A stretch of DNA of 64,000 nucleotides from an uncultured Shimia sp. (lineage in GTDB: Bacteria; Pseudomonadota; Alphaproteobacteria; Rhodobacterales; Rhodobacteraceae). The DNA lies in the NCBI GenBank assembly GCA_937897325.1, contig CALCOY010000021.1, forward strand, positions 62,001-126,000, given 5' to 3'. Positions within the stretch are counted from its first letter, which is position 1. Each line of letters begins with the position of its first letter. Shown piece by piece: positions 1 to 7,678 of the stretch. The notes below the pieces were generated by a model, which saw only the letters and a program-made list of their open reading frames with translations, did no database searches and was not told where the DNA came from. The translations under genes were made by a program, and so were the position numbers.

Positions 1-293
1 TCTCGTTCACTGGAAAGCCGTCAGAGGCTCTCGACAAAATGTTGTCAGAGGGGGTCCTGGTCGACCGCCCTGCCACCTTGTCGGTCACGGTAAACGGGAA
101 TGAGGTGACTGTCGTCGATTGCCCGGCCGGGACCGAGATCGTGGTCGATCCGGAGTGGGGTCTGGCCCAGACCTTCACGATCTCCACCGGTGGAACAACC
201 GAGACCTTCCAGCTTATAGACGCGGGTTTCTACGAGGTGCATGTGCGCCCGCCGCTACCAACACTCCCTTCCAGCGTCGAGGTGCAGGTATGA
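1..293 (+). CDS. phage-like small protein, 5' end outside the window
   Basis: The reading frame is open from the first complete codon at position 3 to the TGA at 291-293, so the start lies upstream of the window. An internal ATG at 39 is possible but the frame continues above it. The visible 96 or so residues are hydrophilic and beta-rich (alternating V/T/G with short hydrophobic strands), with no recognised catalytic motif. The stop overlaps the next start as ATGA (290-293), the coupling typical of phage structural modules, and all six following genes run the same way. I do not recognise the family. The tail-module context is the only clue to role. Confidence 0.6.
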   Translation, partial: SFTGKPSEALDKMLSEGVLVDRPATLSVTVNGNEVTVVDCPAGTEIVVDPEWGLAQTFTISTGGTTETFQLIDAGFYEVHVRPPLPTLPSSVEVQV

Positions 294-724
294 TCGAAGT
301 CCGAAGATCCACCGCATCGATTGATCTTGAGCTGCAGGCCAGCCGGGAAGAGTGCCTCGCAAAGGTGCGCGGCATCACCAATGAGATCCGGACGGGGTAT
401 TTCAACGCATATGTCGAGCAAGGCACCTTGCTGGCCGAGAAGGTCAACGAGGCCGTGGACTACATGATGGTTTATCCCGCGCCTGCCGATCCAGTCGACC
501 ATGCACTTCTTCTCGCGGAGGTCGGGGAGACCGGCCAGGACGCCTATCAGGTGGCCCAGTTTTACTTGGGCAGTCGGGCGATCTGGAAGCAGGCGGCGGC
601 GGCCATGGAAGGCCCGCGAAATGCGGCCATTAACGCGATCAACGAGGCGACAGATCGGTCGTCAATCGAAGCGGCTTTGAACGCATTTCAAACAGCCATG
701 GAGGCGCTCAATGCTGGGACCTGA
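290..724 (+). CDS. phage-like hypothetical protein (tail region)
   Basis: 144 residues starting at the ATG inside the ATGA overlap with the preceding gene. An upstream in-frame ATG at 119 would overlap that gene fully and is less likely. The protein is mostly helical, rich in Ala and Glu, with an amphipathic N-terminal half (EIRTGYFNAYVEQGT) and a C-terminal alanine-rich helix. There is no signal peptide or membrane segment. Its size and place between small tail genes and the spike genes resemble tail-fibre assembly or chaperone proteins, but no motif proves this. It overlaps the next gene by 14 bases. Confidence 0.55.
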   Translation: MIEVRRSTASIDLELQASREECLAKVRGITNEIRTGYFNAYVEQGTLLAEKVNEAVDYMMVYPAPADPVDHALLLAEVGETGQDAYQVAQFYLGSRAIWKQAAAAMEGPRNAAINAINEATDRSSIEAALNAFQTAMEALNAGT

Positions 725-1079
725 GAGCTTCCGGGATCGACCCTATTACGCCGCGCTGAACCAGATCGGGCACCCGATTGTCGGAGCATCGGCTGTCAAG
801 GTTTTGGGCGCAGACGTCAACGCGCTGTGGTGGACACTGGTGCTCGTTATCTTCTGGGAGCTGCGGCACTTCTTTCTGTCATTAGATTGGGTCGACAGCA
901 TACTGGATTGGTTGTTCATGCTCGGCGGCGCGATCGTCTGGTTCATCATGATCGATGAAGGTTGGGTCCTCGGTCCAGGCGAATGGTTCCCCGTTCTCGT
1001 CCTGGCTGGCGGCGCCTTAATCTACGCCCTCTTCTCCATCCGAAAGCACATCAATGAAAACCGAAAAGGAGGTCTGTGA
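711..1079 (+). CDS. small membrane protein, holin-like candidate
   Basis: 122 residues from the ATG at 711, which has a GGAGG about six bases upstream inside the previous gene. Three hydrophobic segments are visible: roughly residues 38-52 (ALWWTLVLVIFWEL), 63-82 (SILDWLFMLGGAIVWFIMI) and 92-109 (WFPVLVLAGGALIYALFSI). A short charged C-terminus follows (RKHINENRKGGL). A small protein with three membrane spans in a phage tail/lysis region fits a holin, but no endolysin lies beside it here, so it could equally be another phage membrane protein. The stop overlaps the next start (TGATG at 1077-1081). Confidence 0.55.
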   Translation: MLGPESFRDRPYYAALNQIGHPIVGASAVKVLGADVNALWWTLVLVIFWELRHFFLSLDWVDSILDWLFMLGGAIVWFIMIDEGWVLGPGEWFPVLVLAGGALIYALFSIRKHINENRKGGL

Positions 1080-1345
1080 TGGCACAGACGGATATCGAAC
1101 TGCCTGGCGACACGCCGGCTGAAATCGGGAGCGGTCCCGGCGTATACACGATCAGCGCGTTCAACGGATCGGGCTTTTGGCTGATTGAAGCCGCAGGACA
1201 GACCGTATCGGCAAAGGGACATCTGCTCGGGCCGCAGCCGGTGTCGATGAGCCTAGAAGCGAACGAGGTCCTGTATGTCAGCGGTTTGGGCAAGGCCAGC
1301 ATCACTGGCACGTTCACCGGCGACAATGGCTTGATTGCGGACTGA
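1079..1345 (+). CDS. phage-like hypothetical protein
   Basis: 88 residues from the ATG at 1079, which overlaps the previous stop by one base; a GTG three bases earlier is an alternative start. The sequence is short, glycine- and serine-rich and predicted to be mostly beta strand, ending in a GTFTGDNGLIAD segment. It has no cysteines, signal peptide or membrane segment. Such small beta proteins between holin-like and spike genes may be decoration or tail-tip proteins. That is inference from position only. Confidence 0.5.
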   Translation: MAQTDIELPGDTPAEIGSGPGVYTISAFNGSGFWLIEAAGQTVSAKGHLLGPQPVSMSLEANEVLYVSGLGKASITGTFTGDNGLIAD

Positions 1346-1348
1346 TCC

Positions 1349-3277
1349 ATGCAGCTGCTCGAGGGACATAATCTCCCGCAACGCGGGGCGCTGCTGAAGG
1401 GGCATGGGTTGCTCGGTGATGTGGTTGCCGAGATCATCACAGGCGAGCCGGGCCCGACATTCGATGCGGCGACACAAGGTGCGACCATCAACGCGGTCTT
1501 CAACCAAGGCACTTTTACCAGCAGTGAAGCCAACCCTGTCACGATCCTGTCGACGACCTTTGAGGTTGGCGGCAACGCAGTTGCGGGTACATATGCGCTG
1601 CTCCCAAACGACCGCCCCACCGCCACTGTGGCACTGCGCGATGCCAACGGAAACGATCGCACGATCATCGTCGCGGGTGTCCCGACCGCTTACGCGGTGC
1701 CGGTGTTCACCGCGCAGCCGAGCTTTGGTGCGGCCAGCTACACGATCGGTGAGACGGTTGTGATTGACGGTGGCAATGCAACACCTGCTGGCACCGTGCT
1801 GAGCATCGAGCGGTTCGAGATCGACGGAACGGATATCTCGGGCGAGCTGGCTGGGGTGAACTGGCCCACCATCGGCGAAGATGCCGGCACGATCACACTT
1901 CAGGTGCGGGCAACAAACGGGGATCAGTCTGCGCTGTCCGATGTGGTAACGGCCACGCTTGCCGAGCCGGTCGCCGAGGTCATCAGAATCGCAACCGGTT
2001 TCTCGGCACCATCTATGCCGGCGATCTGGGATGGTCGGTCTATTGCGGATGTCAGCAACTTCAACGACCTCAATCAGCTCGCTGCGTTTGAGACGGATGC
2101 ACCTGGCGAGACGATCGTCGATGTGCGCGAAAGCTTTCAGGGGGATGTGACCGACCAGAACAGTGTTGTGTCGGAAGGCGATCAGGCCGGATGGCAGCTT
2201 GAAGTCGAAAGCAGCAGCGGCACAATCGCGGTGTTTGGCGTGCCGCTGCGGACGGCTGGTTTCGCACTCCGGGTGCAGAACATGGTCGCGGATGGCGATG
2301 TCTTTCGGCTCAACATCCAGCGGAACCCGGACGCGATCAGCGGCGTTTACGCGATCGATCTCAGCGGATCGACCGGCCCCTATTCAGACGTCTACAACCT
2401 TGATCTGGCCGACGCGATCACACGCGCCGTTGTGCTGGCTGTTCGTCCGATCACCGGCATACCGGATGTTGGCGAAGTCCTGACGGCTTACGAGCCACTG
2501 GTCTATTCAGACGCAGATCCGTTTGCCGTCACCGAAGACTTTGTTTGGCAGGTCGACAATGTGGATCTGCCTTCCAGCAATTCCGAGCAGATCACCGTGC
2601 CGGTATCAGCATCGGGGAGACTGATGCGCTATGGCGTCCAGGCGACGGATGCGAATGGTCCTTCAACGATCTTGTACTCTCCATCGGTTGCGATTGCCGC
2701 GACCAATCCGACGGCGGACTTTACCGGCCCGGATGGCACGTTGCTATCGGCTTATACGGCCAACACCGGACAGTCTTTCAATCGCCTGATCGGATCACGC
2801 CCTGCACCGCGCATCTCAAACAACCGGATGCTGGCCGACGCCACCGCCGGCAACACCGAGTATTGGGAAATGGTCGGTGAGACCTACACCGACGTTGACA
2901 TGTCCTGCGGCATCTTCCGGGGGGCAAGTGGGATCAGCGTGGGACTGATTGCATCTGCCACTCTGGATGGTGGCGGCATCACATGCGTCAGGTTGGATTA
3001 CCGGCGCGCAACCGACGATCTGCGATTGGCCGAAATCATCAACGGGTCGTTCAGCCAACTTGGCGGGATCGTCGCGGTTCCGACCCCGACAGTGGACAAC
3101 ACGGACACGCCCGCAAGGCTGATCCTGAACGGTGGCCTGGTCAGTGTTGAATGGAACGGCGTTGAAGTTATCGCACCACGCGCCACAAACTTGCCCAGCC
3201 GACCGGGAACCTGCGGCTTTGCGCACTATCGTGGTGGTGCATGTGGCTGGGACAACCTTATTCTAGGAGAGCCGTGA
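1349..3277 (+). CDS. large phage-like structural protein with Ig-like and lectin-like regions
   Basis: 642 residues from the ATG three bases after the preceding stop. The N-terminal 40 residues have a compact glycine/leucine-rich motif (NLPQRGALLKGHGLL). Residues about 45-215 and 385-450 look like repeated Ig or fibronectin-type beta domains (for example TLQVRATNGDQSALSDVVTA). The last 190 residues form a beta-rich region with the look of a concanavalin-like carbohydrate-binding fold (DNLILGEP at the end). No enzyme motif is seen. The likely role is a tail fibre or host-recognition protein. The gene ends in an ATGA overlap with the tail-spike gene, so the two are probably translated together. 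Confidence 0.55.
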   Translation: MQLLEGHNLPQRGALLKGHGLLGDVVAEIITGEPGPTFDAATQGATINAVFNQGTFTSSEANPVTILSTTFEVGGNAVAGTYALLPNDRPTATVALRDANGNDRTIIVAGVPTAYAVPVFTAQPSFGAASYTIGETVVIDGGNATPAGTVLSIERFEIDGTDISGELAGVNWPTIGEDAGTITLQVRATNGDQSALSDVVTATLAEPVAEVIRIATGFSAPSMPAIWDGRSIADVSNFNDLNQLAAFETDAPGETIVDVRESFQGDVTDQNSVVSEGDQAGWQLEVESSSGTIAVFGVPLRTAGFALRVQNMVADGDVFRLNIQRNPDAISGVYAIDLSGSTGPYSDVYNLDLADAITRAVVLAVRPITGIPDVGEVLTAYEPLVYSDADPFAVTEDFVWQVDNVDLPSSNSEQITVPVSASGRLMRYGVQATDANGPSTILYSPSVAIAATNPTADFTGPDGTLLSAYTANTGQSFNRLIGSRPAPRISNNRMLADATAGNTEYWEMVGETYTDVDMSCGIFRGASGISVGLIASATLDGGGITCVRLDYRRATDDLRLAEIINGSFSQLGGIVAVPTPTVDNTDTPARLILNGGLVSVEWNGVEVIAPRATNLPSRPGTCGFAHYRGGACGWDNLILGEP

Positions 3278-5574
3278 TGGCTGGACTGAAGGGCTTCCTG
3301 GCCTCCACAACGATTGTTGTCGCCCTGGCTGGCGGCGCGCAGGTGAGCTTTCCCGATCTTGGCAACGAACCCTCCAGCGGCTTTAGCGCGCCACTGAACA
3401 CGCAGTGGGACGTGACCGCCGTCCCGTCACCCAATGGCATCGAAGCTGAGATCAGCCTTTCGGGCCTGCCCGTTCAGATCGACGAGTATGTCGAGGCGTT
3501 TCAATATCGGGTCAACGGTGGAACGCCGCGCACGCTTCGCTATGGCCGGGATCTGACCAAGACCCATCCCATTTTGCTTGCGACTGGTCTCAACGACCTC
3601 GTCGAGCTGAGGGCGATGTACACCAATATGGATGACCGCATTACGCGGACGCCTGGGGACTGGTCAGAGCCTAAGTCCATCAGCGGGCAGATCGGCCAGC
3701 CTGTGATTGAGATTGAGGACGTTCGGGCGAAATACGGCGCGCCCAGCACCGCGCCTGTCACGGCCCAATTCAAGGCGCGCGCACGGGGCTTTGAGACGGT
3801 CAATCCAGAGCACCGCTTGCATTTCCAATGGGATTTTGGAGATCCGGGTTCGACACATCGCCGGGCTGACGCCATTCAAACGCTCGTCCACGGCAATGAT
3901 GCCAATGTGGGTTTTGAGTGGATGGGCGGTCACGCCTATTGGGCACCCGGTGACTACACGGTGACCTGCACCGTGACGGATGGTCTCGGCAACCAATATG
4001 TCGGCAGCTACACTTATTCGGTGGCCGATCCAGACGTGGTCTTTGCCGGGTCGCGGACCATTTGCGTGATGCCGTCTGGGGCGACAACAGGCGGTCCTGA
4101 CGGATGCCTCTATCGGACATCATTGTCGGGTGCCAAGAGTTCCTGGACCAGTAACAGCGGACGCTATCGCCTGCTCATAGAGCGTGGCTACAGCTACAGC
4201 TTCAAAGGCCAGTTCAACAGCCCGTTGGAATTGCATGTTGGCCCGATCGGGACCGGCGCAAATCCGATTGTCGACAGCGGCAACGACAATGGTCTGGACG
4301 GTGGCGAGCGCGGGTGGTGCTTCTACGGTCTCGATTGCATCGGACCTTATGATCCGGCCAATCCCGGCACGTCCCGTCCGCCGAATTTCTTCGATCGTAT
4401 CGTTCAAAACTCGTCGTTCATGGACATGGAATTCCGAGGTTGGGCGGCGGCATTCTCCCCCGCCCAAGGGCAAAGCATGCACATGGCCGGGGTCTTTGTC
4501 ACGGACTGGCACAACTACGCAGTTGATGCGACGGGCGGGACCACCAAAGACAGTTGTTTTGTTGGCGTCACCTTTGCGCAGAACCCCAACGCAATCAGCA
4601 CCGATGACAGCTACGGGACAACTGGCGGGATCTACTACCCGGATCACGGTCCAATTCGTTCCAACCGCACCGGTGGCGATTGGCTGTTTTCCAACTTTGG
4701 TGGCTTCTCGAACAACAGCCATTCGCACGACGAGGCTCAAGGCATCATCCGTTGGAACGCCCAAGGCATCGGGACCGGCGATCTGGTCGCCACCCAATCG
4801 GTGATCGAAGATCCGGGCCTCTATATCGGCGCGACAGCGGGGAATGCGGGGTCTGAATATTGCAACGGCAAGATCAGCAAGTCCCACATCATCGTTGGCA
4901 ATAGCGCAGCCGGGGGCATGTTCTCTTGTCCAACCGGCGGCGTGGTGTTCGAGAATGTCATTGCCGTTCGCCCTGTCAACGGACGGACCGGCCGTGGGGT
5001 GCTCTTTGCAGCCGGGGAGACAGCGACGAACAACTACGTCACCTACAACTTCCAGCGCAATCGCCCGGATAAGAGCATGAACAACATGTTCCCGCCGTAT
5101 TTCCGGAACTGCACATTCGCCGACGAGGGCAACAGCGACACAGACGGCAAGGGCACGTGGCGCTATGAAAGCCTAACGGGTCATCCCTCGTTCGAGCGGC
5201 GCAACTGCATCGAATACGCACCGAATGTCGGCGCGCGGGCGCTTGAGCCTGGCGGTGATTACAGCAACTCCAACGATTACACCGTCCCGGTGCCCTTCGG
5301 GAATGACACCGGGATCGATGCGACGACCGAAACCTTCACGCCGCGCAGCCTCGGCCGTCGCATCCTGGGCGAGAACAACGACCAGCTCCAAACGGAATTC
5401 AGCAACGCAGGCGCGGGCAAAAAGTTCAAGTCGCTGCCCGGTGGATCGGGCGTGGCCGACGCCACAGGGGTGTTGGGCGAAGACATTGCCCTGGATGACT
5501 TCTACGGCGTCTTGAGGCGGGTCACGAAACCAACCGGCGCGCTCGATCGCGGGCCGTTTCAACTGGCGGCATGA
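3277..5574 (+). CDS. tail-spike-like protein with PKD and right-handed beta-helix regions
   Basis: 765 residues when started at the ATG at 3277, which has AGGAGA at 3265-3270 and overlaps the previous stop as ATGA; an upstream ATG at 3241 has no such site. The N-terminus (MAGLKGFLASTTIVVALAGG) looks like a signal or membrane segment, which is odd for a virion protein. Residues about 170-255 match a PKD domain (FQWDFGDPG followed by GDYTVTCTVTDG). From about 265 to 740 there are short repeating beta turns rich in N, G and S, as in parallel beta-helix spikes and polysaccharide lyases. The likely role is a receptor-binding or capsule-degrading spike. No catalytic residues could be assigned. Confidence 0.6.
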   Translation: MAGLKGFLASTTIVVALAGGAQVSFPDLGNEPSSGFSAPLNTQWDVTAVPSPNGIEAEISLSGLPVQIDEYVEAFQYRVNGGTPRTLRYGRDLTKTHPILLATGLNDLVELRAMYTNMDDRITRTPGDWSEPKSISGQIGQPVIEIEDVRAKYGAPSTAPVTAQFKARARGFETVNPEHRLHFQWDFGDPGSTHRRADAIQTLVHGNDANVGFEWMGGHAYWAPGDYTVTCTVTDGLGNQYVGSYTYSVADPDVVFAGSRTICVMPSGATTGGPDGCLYRTSLSGAKSSWTSNSGRYRLLIERGYSYSFKGQFNSPLELHVGPIGTGANPIVDSGNDNGLDGGERGWCFYGLDCIGPYDPANPGTSRPPNFFDRIVQNSSFMDMEFRGWAAAFSPAQGQSMHMAGVFVTDWHNYAVDATGGTTKDSCFVGVTFAQNPNAISTDDSYGTTGGIYYPDHGPIRSNRTGGDWLFSNFGGFSNNSHSHDEAQGIIRWNAQGIGTGDLVATQSVIEDPGLYIGATAGNAGSEYCNGKISKSHIIVGNSAAGGMFSCPTGGVVFENVIAVRPVNGRTGRGVLFAAGETATNNYVTYNFQRNRPDKSMNNMFPPYFRNCTFADEGNSDTDGKGTWRYESLTGHPSFERRNCIEYAPNVGARALEPGGDYSNSNDYTVPVPFGNDTGIDATTETFTPRSLGRRILGENNDQLQTEFSNAGAGKKFKSLPGGSGVADATGVLGEDIALDDFYGVLRRVTKPTGALDRGPFQLAA

Positions 5575-5591
5575 CAAACCGCGCCATTGAT

Positions 5592-5619
5592 GGGGCTGGC
5601 TCTTTCGGCTAGCCCCTTT
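5592..5619 (+). terminator. rho-independent terminator after the phage-like module
   Basis: A nine-pair stem (5592-5600 with 5608-5616, one G-T wobble) encloses a seven-base loop and is followed by TTT. It lies 17 bases after the stop of the spike gene and closes the co-directional phage-like genes. Confidence 0.65.
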
Positions 5620-5621
5620 CC

Positions 5622-5912
5622 ATGAGCTACTTCACGAAGAAGCCAACCATGATCGGCAACGAGACCAGTGATGGAGATTGGGTCATCTGCTATCGCGGAC
5701 ACGAAGTCGGTCGCGTGCACCCCGTCGGCAACTTGGAAAGCGTCTTCGGGTGGGCGATCAATAAGTGCGTTCCTCCGGCAAACGGATCCGAAAGCACCGA
5801 ACAGGGCGCACTTGAGGCCATTAAAGTTGAGGTCCTTCATCGGACAGAGTTGGTGTTCCCTCAGACCTTTCATCAAAGACGACACGTCGTGGCTGTTTGG
5901 CGGGATCAATGA
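5622..5912 (+). CDS. small hypothetical protein
   Basis: 96 residues from the ATG at 5622, directly after the terminator hairpin. The first half (WVICYRGHEVGRVHPVGN, then an AIN-type helix) resembles compact beta-beta-alpha small proteins of unknown function found near phage and plasmid genes. The last 28 residues look less protein-like, so the ending may be altered by a frameshift. No clear ribosome-binding site is visible. Overlapping frames on both strands are open too, so the coding status is uncertain. Confidence 0.35.
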   Translation: MSYFTKKPTMIGNETSDGDWVICYRGHEVGRVHPVGNLESVFGWAINKCVPPANGSESTEQGALEAIKVEVLHRTELVFPQTFHQRRHVVAVWRDQ

Positions 5913-5987
5913 CCTATTCGAAGGGTGTTCAAACCGATCGTCAGGGAAGGCCGCTAAATGGTCCTCAAACACCCAAAAATCGTTTTG

Positions 5988-6026
5988 CTGAAAAAAGGCG
6001 TGTCATTTACTGAAAAAAGGCGTGTC
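5988..6026 (+). repeat. 17-bp direct repeat at the phage/chromosome boundary
   Basis: The 17-base word CTGAAAAAAGGCGTGTC occurs at 5988-6004 and again at 6010-6026, separated by five bases. The repeat falls in non-coding DNA between the last phage-like ORF and the tauR-like gene. Its role is unknown; it could be a protein-binding iteron, a duplication scar or part of an integration end. Confidence 0.7.
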
Positions 6027-6110
6027 GCGCTACAATCATTCTTTGTCTTGGTTCCACTCAAACTTTGCAGTGGTCGCCCGCCCCCACCCTATAGCCAGAT
6101 TGAATCCGCG

Positions 6111-6132
6111 CTAAGTCCAGTCTAAACTGGAC
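6111..6132 (+). promoter_or_regulatory. CTGGAC inverted repeat upstream of the tauR-like gene (likely autoregulatory site)
   Basis: A perfect inverted repeat GTCCAGT-CTAA-ACTGGAC occupies 6115-6132 and ends two bases before the ATG at 6135. On the minus strand the left arm reads CTGGACTTAG (6111-6120). The same CTGGAC core recurs in front of xsc. MocR-type regulators commonly bind such paired sites near their own start, so autoregulation is inferred. Confidence 0.55.
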
Positions 6133-6134
6133 CC

Positions 6135-7592
6135 ATGGCGCTCCCGGTCGAAACCTTTTTTCTCAGCCCAGATCACCATGGCACACTGCAAAGCCAGGTC
6201 CAGCAGATGATTGCGCAAGGTGTTCTGTCTGGCCGCTTCCAACCAGAAGAAAAGCTGCCATCAACCCGAAAGCTTGCCGCCCATCTGGGGATCAGCCGGA
6301 TCACCGTAACACTTGCTTACACCGATCTGGTGGCAGCCGATTATCTCACGTCGCGCGGGCGGTCGGGCTACTTCGTCTCACCGGACGCACCGCATCCGCC
6401 AAACTTCCAAAACGCGCAAGGGGCCGAGGACAAGATTGACTGGTCGCGCAGCATCGCTCACCGCTTTTCCGAAACGGCGCAATTGTCAAAACCAAGCGAC
6501 TGGGCCCGCTTCAAACACCCCTTCATCTATGGCCAGGCCGACCCCGAGCTTTTCGACCACGCCAATTGGCGCCTCTGCGCCATCCAGGCGCTTGGCCAGC
6601 GCGATTTTGGCCCGCTAACGACCGACTATTTCGATCAGGATGATCCAAAGCTCATAGAATTCATCGTCCGCCACACCCTGCCCCGCCGCGGTATCGTTGC
6701 CAAGCCTTCCGAGGTGCTCATTACAATGGGCGCACAGAACGCTCTCTGGCTGGCTGCATCGGTGCTGCTGACCCAAAGGCGCAGTGCGGCGTTCGAGGAT
6801 CCCTGCTATCCGGCTCTGCGCGGTGTTCTTCAACAGGCCCGTTGTGGGCTTCTGCCCGTCAGCGTCGACCGGGACGGCCTGCCCCCGGATGGCATTTCAA
6901 AGAAGGCAGATGTGGTCTTTACCACGCCAAGCCATCAATCCCCGACGACAGCGACGATGCCGCTGGGTCGGCGCCGGGCGCTTCTCGACCGCGCGGAAGA
7001 GATCGATGCACTGATTGTCGAGGATGATTATGAGTTTGAGATGTCGTTCCTGCGCGCGCCGTTGCCCGCACTGAAATCGCTCGACCGGGATGGGCGGGTC
7101 ATCTATGTGGGCAGCTTTTCAAAGTCCATCTTTCCAGGGTTGAGGCTCGGTTATCTTGTAGGTTCCGAAGCATTTCTCCGCGAAGCGCGCGCCTTGCGGG
7201 CCTCCGTACTCCGCCATGCGCCTGGCCATATCCAGCGCACCGCCGCCTACTTTCTGTCGCTGGGCCACTATGACACGCAGATCCGCCGCACCGCCCGCAT
7301 CCTTCAGACGCGTCGCGACGCCATGCAGGAGGCATTCAGCCGTCACAACCTTACAGTTGCCGGGCAAGGCGCCATGGGCGGGTCATCTTTCTGGATGAAA
7401 GCCCCAAATGGCACCAACACCGCTGACCTCGCCGCCCGCCTGCAGGAAAAGAGCGTGCTGATTGAACCGGGCCATGCTTTCTTTCATGGCCGCGACGCCC
7501 CGCAGAACTTTTACAGACTGGCCTATTCATCGATCCCGCTGGCCCGGATAGAAGACGGGATCGCACTGATCGCCGAAACGCTGCACGGCTAA
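6135..7592 (+). CDS. tauR: MocR-family (GntR-aminotransferase fusion) regulator, TauR-like
   Basis: 485 residues. Residues about 10-80 form a GntR winged helix (LPSTRKLAAHLGISRITVTLAYTDL). Residues about 120-485 form a fold-type I aminotransferase domain with the PLP-binding lysine in the motif SFSKSIFPGLRLGY. This two-domain plan defines the MocR subfamily. In Rhodobacter and roseobacters the member next to xsc is TauR, an activator of taurine catabolism genes. The gene lies directly upstream of xsc on the same strand and is bracketed by CTGGAC repeats, so it most likely controls xsc-ackA. The effector ligand cannot be read from the sequence. The start at 6135 was chosen because the operator-like repeat ends just before it. 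Confidence 0.85.
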   Translation: MALPVETFFLSPDHHGTLQSQVQQMIAQGVLSGRFQPEEKLPSTRKLAAHLGISRITVTLAYTDLVAADYLTSRGRSGYFVSPDAPHPPNFQNAQGAEDKIDWSRSIAHRFSETAQLSKPSDWARFKHPFIYGQADPELFDHANWRLCAIQALGQRDFGPLTTDYFDQDDPKLIEFIVRHTLPRRGIVAKPSEVLITMGAQNALWLAASVLLTQRRSAAFEDPCYPALRGVLQQARCGLLPVSVDRDGLPPDGISKKADVVFTTPSHQSPTTATMPLGRRRALLDRAEEIDALIVEDDYEFEMSFLRAPLPALKSLDRDGRVIYVGSFSKSIFPGLRLGYLVGSEAFLREARALRASVLRHAPGHIQRTAAYFLSLGHYDTQIRRTARILQTRRDAMQEAFSRHNLTVAGQGAMGGSSFWMKAPNGTNTADLAARLQEKSVLIEPGHAFFHGRDAPQNFYRLAYSSIPLARIEDGIALIAETLHG

Positions 7593-7593
7593 T

Positions 7594-7626
7594 CTGGACT
7601 GAAATCAAAGCCCGAACTGGCCCTAA
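7594..7626 (+). promoter_or_regulatory. direct-repeat regulator site upstream of xsc
   Basis: CTGGACTGAA (7594-7603) and CTGGCCCTAA (7617-7626) form a direct repeat spaced 23 bases start to start, about two helical turns. The repeat lies between the tauR stop (7592) and the xsc start (7679). It shares the CTGGAC core with the site at 6111-6132 and is the best candidate for TauR-mediated activation of xsc. Confidence 0.55.
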
Positions 7627-7678
7627 CGCCATAGCTGTGATGTGACTAAAGTGCAGCTAAACTCAGGAGCGGCGATTC

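Noticed and set aside
4120-4887. 255-residue minus-strand ORF in the tail-spike gene
   Set aside because: Antisense open frames are common in GC-rich DNA; no motif and no ribosome-binding site.
5559-5972. 137-residue minus-strand ORF
   Set aside because: It crosses the terminator and overlaps the spike stop; no motif supports it.
5575-6134. Phage attachment site
   Set aside because: The 17-bp repeat copies are adjacent, not flanking an element, and no tRNA or integrase is near.
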